A DNA stretch of 10,567 nucleotides from Mucidula mucida (taxonomy: Eukaryota; Basidiomycota; Agaricomycetes; Agaricales; Physalacriaceae), in assembly GCA_015501055.1 (NCBI GenBank), contig JADNYV010001024.1, positions 1 through 10,567 on the forward strand, written 5' to 3'. Below the pieces are notes generated by a model. It was not told the DNA's origin and made no database searches. It saw only the letters and a program-made list of their open reading frames with translations. How positions within the stretch are numbered: the stretch's first letter is position 1; the number at the start of each line of letters is the position of its first letter. This document shows positions 7,340 to 10,567 of the stretch, piece after piece. The translations under genes and the position numbers were made by a program.

Positions 7340-7350
7340 GGCCCATAACC
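7340..7350 (-). other. Primer-binding site, half-tRNA initiator-Met type
   Basis: Directly after the 5' LTR in element orientation the sequence is GGTTATGGGCC. It is complementary to the anticodon-loop region of eukaryotic initiator methionine tRNA (GGCCCATAACC), not to a tRNA 3' end. Drosophila copia and yeast Ty5 are known to use such a cleaved 5' half-tRNA primer. The match ends after 11 bases. Confidence 0.85.
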
Positions 7351-7586
7351 TGTTAGAACCTAAACGATACGGACTGTCAATACACGCCCTTAGTCGTAGT
7401 GGAAAAGACTATATTGTACCTAAACGATACGGACTGTCAATACACGCCTGTGCTATCTATCAGTCTGATATCGCCGGTACATAATGATGCGGATGCTTAC
7501 CCTTAGTCGTAGTGGAAAAGACTAAGGGAAAGCATCCGATCGATCCCGCCTTGTAGGCTGGCGGATCACGTGGTCGACAACCAACA
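7351..7586 (-). repeat. 5' LTR of copia element (236 bp)
   Basis: Identical by eye to 5554-5789, with the same internal repeats and hairpin (7491-7537). In element orientation it is the upstream LTR and would drive transcription leftwards through the pol remnant. Its outer edge is 41 bp from the hydrolase stop codon, with the target duplication between them. Confidence 0.95.
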
Positions 7587-7591
7587 ATTTC
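7587..7591. repeat. Target-site duplication, right copy (ATTTC)
   Basis: Exact copy of 5549-5553, directly outside the right LTR. Confidence 0.95.
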
Positions 7592-7627
7592 AAAGCAGTT
7601 GCACTCTGGTTTTTCGAAAATACACTT

Positions 7628-9353
7628 CTACTGCGTGCGCTGGGTGTCATAGTTCAGTACGGCATGAAGAAGGACCTGAGCTCCCGTGGCACTGATGGAC
7701 AACAAGTTCATAAGCAGACCCACCCGAACTACTATGCAATCGCTTACCATTCCGCGGGCGACGTATATTCCTTTGGGTTATGCGAGACGCCATCTTTTGA
7801 TGGAACAAAAATCATCGACGTCGGGCACACCGCAGAGGTCGAACAGCTATCAAACGATATGAGAGATATGCGACAGCGCTAGCGAATTGAACTACTAACC
7901 TGTCATGCCCCGCGCCAGAATACATATCCATCACAGCGTCTTGGCCGACAGTGGCTAACGCCGCTGCTCTAACCGATTCGATACAAGCAGGAGCAAATGT
8001 CACCTTGGGAGATACGAAATCCGTCGTCCATTTCAGCTGGCAGCCCTAGATCGCAATGGTCAAAATGTGTGTCAGGTTTACTTACTCTCTTCATACCTTC
8101 TCGCTTTCTTCTCTGGCAAGCCTCTCTGCCTCAATTTTGATATCCTTCTCCAATGCGTCCAGCACCTCATCACTCGGATGCCGAACATCCACGGTCATCC
8201 GCACATTCGATGGAAACACATTCACACTACCCGGTTGTAGCGTAAGAATACCCTGGTAGACTATTTCAGTAACATCAATGGACAGGAATAAACCCTCTAT
8301 ACCGTCGAAGCTAACCCGTTGTGCTTTTTGGCCAAAGCGTTGTTCGCGATCATGATCCTGGCGGCAAGGAGTAACGCATCAGAACGCGCGTAGAATGGGG
8401 TGGTCCCAGTATGGGCAGCGGATCCTTCGATATCGAGCGTGAACCATTTATAGGCCTGCCCACCCTGTACAACGCCGACTTTCACGTTTTGCTCTTCCAG
8501 CATGGACCTTGTTCTATTCAAGGGCAAGCGAAATGAGTGTGCCGCATGCAGGCAGAATGGGGACTGACCAATGTGTAACTCGAAGTGAGCAGCCAAAGGG
8601 TTTATTTTGTGACTGCACTCCAGCTCACCCAAGAAATCTATCCTCTCGAGTTCAGACTTCATTGTTAGCTTCTGATTACCGACATCTTGGAGAGTCCATC
8701 CGCTGTCCAGTGGGGATAGACCAGCCCAGATGTGTGACGCGATAAGCGACTTTGGGAAGCGGGCCCCCTCTTCACTAGAAGAAAAATGAAATGCGCAGGC
8801 TAACAACCGAGTGAGAAGAACGCACTTGGTCCAGTTAACAACGGCAACAGGATACTGCGTCTCAATGTTATTCTCATCAAGCGTTCTCATGGCTTCAACC
8901 GCAGCCATAACACCCAGAATGCCATCATACCTTCCACCCGTGGGTTGCGTGTCGAGGTGCGATCCCATGGCGGTGGGCGGCGCTACATTATAATTATTGC
9001 TGATCGGGAAACTTCATCAAATCGAACACACCAGAAGCGTTTTTGCCGCCCCGCGTTGCGAAAATGTTACCCATCTGATCCACAACAACCTTGCACTTGA
9101 GGCGCGTCATCTCGGCGACAAACCAGCGCCTGACTTGCGCATCGGCGTCGTCCAGTGATAGCCGTGCCATTCCGGTATCCATAGGGCCACTAGCGGATAG
9201 TAGACTCAGACTGTTGAACTTGACGTGTAGGTCAGCCGCTTACGGTCCAAAACGGTGCGCATTCCCCAATTCGCACGTCTCGTGAAGTGTAGAATTAAGT
9301 CGATCGGCATTGATCGCGAGATGGGCATAAGGAGAAGAAGCAGAGCCGGACAT
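7628..9353 (-). CDS. M20-family Zn hydrolase: N-carbamoyl-amino-acid hydrolase / beta-ureidopropionase type, with apparent one-base lesion
   Basis: Nine exons: 9353-9244, 9189-9032, 8982-8826, 8774-8569, 8513-8303, 8252-8097, 8045-7900, 7846-7748 and 7691-7628 (TAG). All eight introns are GT-AG and 49-56 nt. With exon 5 repaired by one base the product is 435 residues, normal for the hydantoinase/carbamoylase branch of M20. Family signatures are MGSHLDTQPTGG (metal His 98), RYDGILGV (Asp 109), NEEGARF (Glu 143/144), ELHIEQGP (His 209), SGAGHD (His 380) and the C-terminal VPSKDGVSHNPKEYTSP. The enzyme would cleave the carbamoyl group from N-carbamoyl-beta-alanine or related compounds, giving ammonia, CO2 and the amino acid; fungal PYD3-type enzymes belong here. 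Substrate cannot be told from sequence alone. Right after HIEQGP, at about 8507-8500, the frame slips by one and stops within about ten codons. The start is the first ATG, in context CGCACCATGT. No signal peptide is seen; probably cytosolic. Confidence 0.9.
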
Positions 9354-9504
9354 GGTGCGGATTGAGATAGCACTCGGGTAGGATGAACGCTGAAAACGGG
9401 AGGGAAGATGGGAAAGTACGCCTCGAGAATGGTGGATTAGGTGAGACATGGGTCAGGGATAGGAAGAATTCGAACAGCACGGTCATGTGAGAAGAGGGTA
9501 TGCC
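9354..9504 (-). promoter_or_regulatory. Proximal 5' flank / 5' UTR of the hydrolase gene
   Basis: In the minus direction this is pyrimidine-rich (runs such as CTTCCTATCCC and CCATCTTCCCTCCCG), typical of fungal core promoters and leaders. Minus-strand frames crossing it are judged nongenic. Confidence 0.5.
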
Positions 9505-9548
9505 CTTATCAATTCCACTGCAATGCCGTAGGGCGATAAGGAGATAAG
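9505..9548 (-). promoter_or_regulatory. Cluster of three GATAAG sites in hydrolase promoter
   Basis: GATAAG occurs at 9535-9540 and 9543-9548 on the plus strand, only 2 bp apart, and as CTTATC at 9505-9510. They lie 152-195 bp upstream of the hydrolase ATG. Fungal nitrogen-regulatory GATA factors (AreA/NIT2 class) bind HGATAR, often as closely spaced pairs, so the cluster fits nitrogen-catabolite control of a gene that releases ammonia. Binding is inferred. Confidence 0.55.
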
Positions 9549-9861
9549 TAGCCTGAAGAATATAAATCAGTCGGGCGCGCGTTGTGTGGGTCTTTGTTAG
9601 CGGCACTCACGCATAGCTCATGAAAGAAGCCACGGAGTCTGGGTGTTGATATCGTAAGGCAAGCAACCTCCGCCTCGACGTTGCCGTGTCCGAGCTGTTA
9701 GGCAAGACAGTAAGCGCAAGGACAGAATTGAAGAGTATTGACGCACGTACGGGCCACCTATATGGTGGAGGTCATTGCATTGGTATAAGTTGACATCATA
9801 GTCAAAGTTGAAGCCGGAAGGCAGCGGGGTTTCTTTCTGGGCCGTCGATTTCACGTGTCAT
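9549..9861. other. Distal hydrolase flank, weak exon-like signals
   Basis: A minus-strand frame (9854-9618) with no ATG reads TPLPSGFNFDYDVNLYQ and then meets an intron-like segment (donor CCC|GTACGT, acceptor CCTAACAG, 56 nt). After it a different frame continues for about 28 codons to a TGA near 9610. This could be the 3' end of another minus-strand gene or chance. There is no recognisable domain. Confidence 0.2.
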
Positions 9862-10567
9862 GAGCGCGTCGCGTCACGATCGCGTTTCTTTCACTCGAAC
9901 GGGCAGACGCCTGTCGACAGCAACATGGAGCGTATGCGTACGGGCTGTATGGGTCAATGCGCGGGATGAACGACTCCCTTCGAACCTATATACTGATATA
10001 TAGTAAGTTCAAGCATATTTGACCACATCTTTGAGCCTGATCATTGCATTTAATTCAAGGACCTGGAGATCGTTACCGATTGCATCTCAAGACTCGTGTG
10101 GCCAGGATGTAGTATCATAGGTAAAATTGGCGGTGTTTCTATTTCGGGCTCGGCTAACGCGGTACCCTCCGGCAGGCACGTGATCTACGCGACGCGTTTT
10201 TGACTCCCTCCTTGAACTTGAAGTTCTTCGCTCTGCATCACACTTTCATCTATCCGCTGACGACTTTGCGTTCTTATACGATCTCACTTCTCTTCTATGG
10301 CTGACCATGATATTATACGGCTACCTCGGTTGAGGCCTTGTGTTTGAACCCACACCCGCTACTTCGCATCAAGAGGGGACCCATCGACACCCATCAACGT
10401 GCCAAATTGCATTCATACTTGCCTCAACACTCGGCCTCACTCGACCGCCGTATCACGGTATATGTTGCCCGCAATGGCAGATTTTGCGCTGTGCCGCCTT
10501 TTAGGCACTGGGCCACTCAACTCCCTATCACGATTTCCGGTATCAGATCATATCGCAAGGCCTCGGT
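9862..10567. other. Unresolved right flank, no established gene
   Basis: No gene can be supported. An intron-like segment sits at 10004-10060 (GTAAGT donor, CTGAT, ATTCAAG acceptor), just after a 7-bp inverted repeat CTATATA/TATATAG; the short frames it joins do not form a recognisable protein. The ATG at 10297, after a pyrimidine-rich leader, opens only 16 codons. Two plus-strand frames are open from about 10350 to the window end with no start codon, so a gene may begin here and continue outside. Confidence 0.3.

Larger units (their letters stand above)
5549..7591 (-). mobile_element. Ty1/copia LTR retrotransposon, internally deleted
   Basis: A complete insertion unit in minus orientation. 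The 5' LTR (7351-7586) is followed by a primer-binding site (7340-7350), 122 bp of remaining leader, a truncated pol frame (7217-5844), a polypurine tract (5798-5790) and the 3' LTR (5789-5554). ATTTC flanks both ends (5549-5553 and 7587-7591) as an exact 5-bp target-site duplication. The LTRs begin TGTTGG and end TAACA in element orientation. The internal region is only 1561 bp; a full copia element needs gag, protease and integrase before RT, and all of these are absent. The element is thus non-autonomous and would need proteins from a relative. LTR identity indicates a recent insertion, so the deletion probably predates or accompanied it. Confidence 0.95.

Noticed and set aside
7299..7484. 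Plus-strand frame with two YGLSIHA repeats
   Set aside because: It is created by the 31-bp direct repeat inside the copia LTR and crosses the LTR boundary; not a gene.
5554..7586. CRISPR-like or phage attachment interpretation of the two 236-bp repeats
   Set aside because: TG...CA ends, PBS, PPT, pol and a 5-bp target duplication identify them as LTRs.
10330..10370. tRNA T-arm-like GGGTTCAAAC on the minus strand
   Set aside because: No matching acceptor stem, D-arm or anticodon arm could be built around it.

Overview
The window looks like nuclear DNA of a filamentous fungus, most likely a basidiomycete. This is inferred from many 47-59 nt GT-AG introns with CTRAY-like branch sites, an M20-family hydrolase split into nine small exons, an mL49 (IMG2-type) mitochondrial ribosomal protein, and two retroelement types typical of such genomes (a Ty1/copia element and a degenerate non-LTR reverse transcriptase). 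There are no prokaryotic operons, CRISPR arrays, rRNA or convincing tRNA genes.

Layout. 1-873 (minus): the 5' six exons of an unrecognised gene that runs off the left edge. 877-2000 (plus): two weakly supported small spliced gene candidates, one behind a clear TATA box. 2040-2600: short repeats, a perfect hairpin followed by eight T residues, and an AC-rich minisatellite. 2954-3269 (plus): the conserved C-terminal two exons of mL49, whose 5' end is unclear and possibly frame-broken. 3270-4395: unresolved or empty. 4396-5364 (minus): a frameshifted LINE-type reverse transcriptase remnant. 5549-7591 (minus): a young Ty1/copia insertion with two 236-bp LTRs identical by eye, a perfect 5-bp target duplication (ATTTC), a half-tRNA primer-binding site and a polypurine tract, but only the 3' half of pol inside. 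7628-9353 (minus): a nine-exon Zn-dependent N-carbamoyl-amino-acid hydrolase / beta-ureidopropionase-type gene, with three GATAAG motifs in its promoter. 9354-10567: its upstream flank and unresolved sequence.

How the parts relate. The copia element landed 36 bp past the hydrolase stop codon, in the same orientation, so the LTR probably now lies in or next to the hydrolase 3' UTR. The hydrolase would release ammonia and CO2 from carbamoylated amino acids (pyrimidine or hydantoin catabolism), which fits promoter GATAAG sites of the nitrogen-regulatory GATA-factor type. One base appears to be missing from its exon 5, and mL49 shows a similar frame change. The window therefore holds either real gene decay or uncorrected assembly indels.

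I found no coherent undescribed multi-gene system. The most distinctive items are the compact internally deleted copia element, the hairpin-and-repeat structure of its LTR, the indel lesions in otherwise conserved genes, and the hairpin plus T-tract at 2253-2284.
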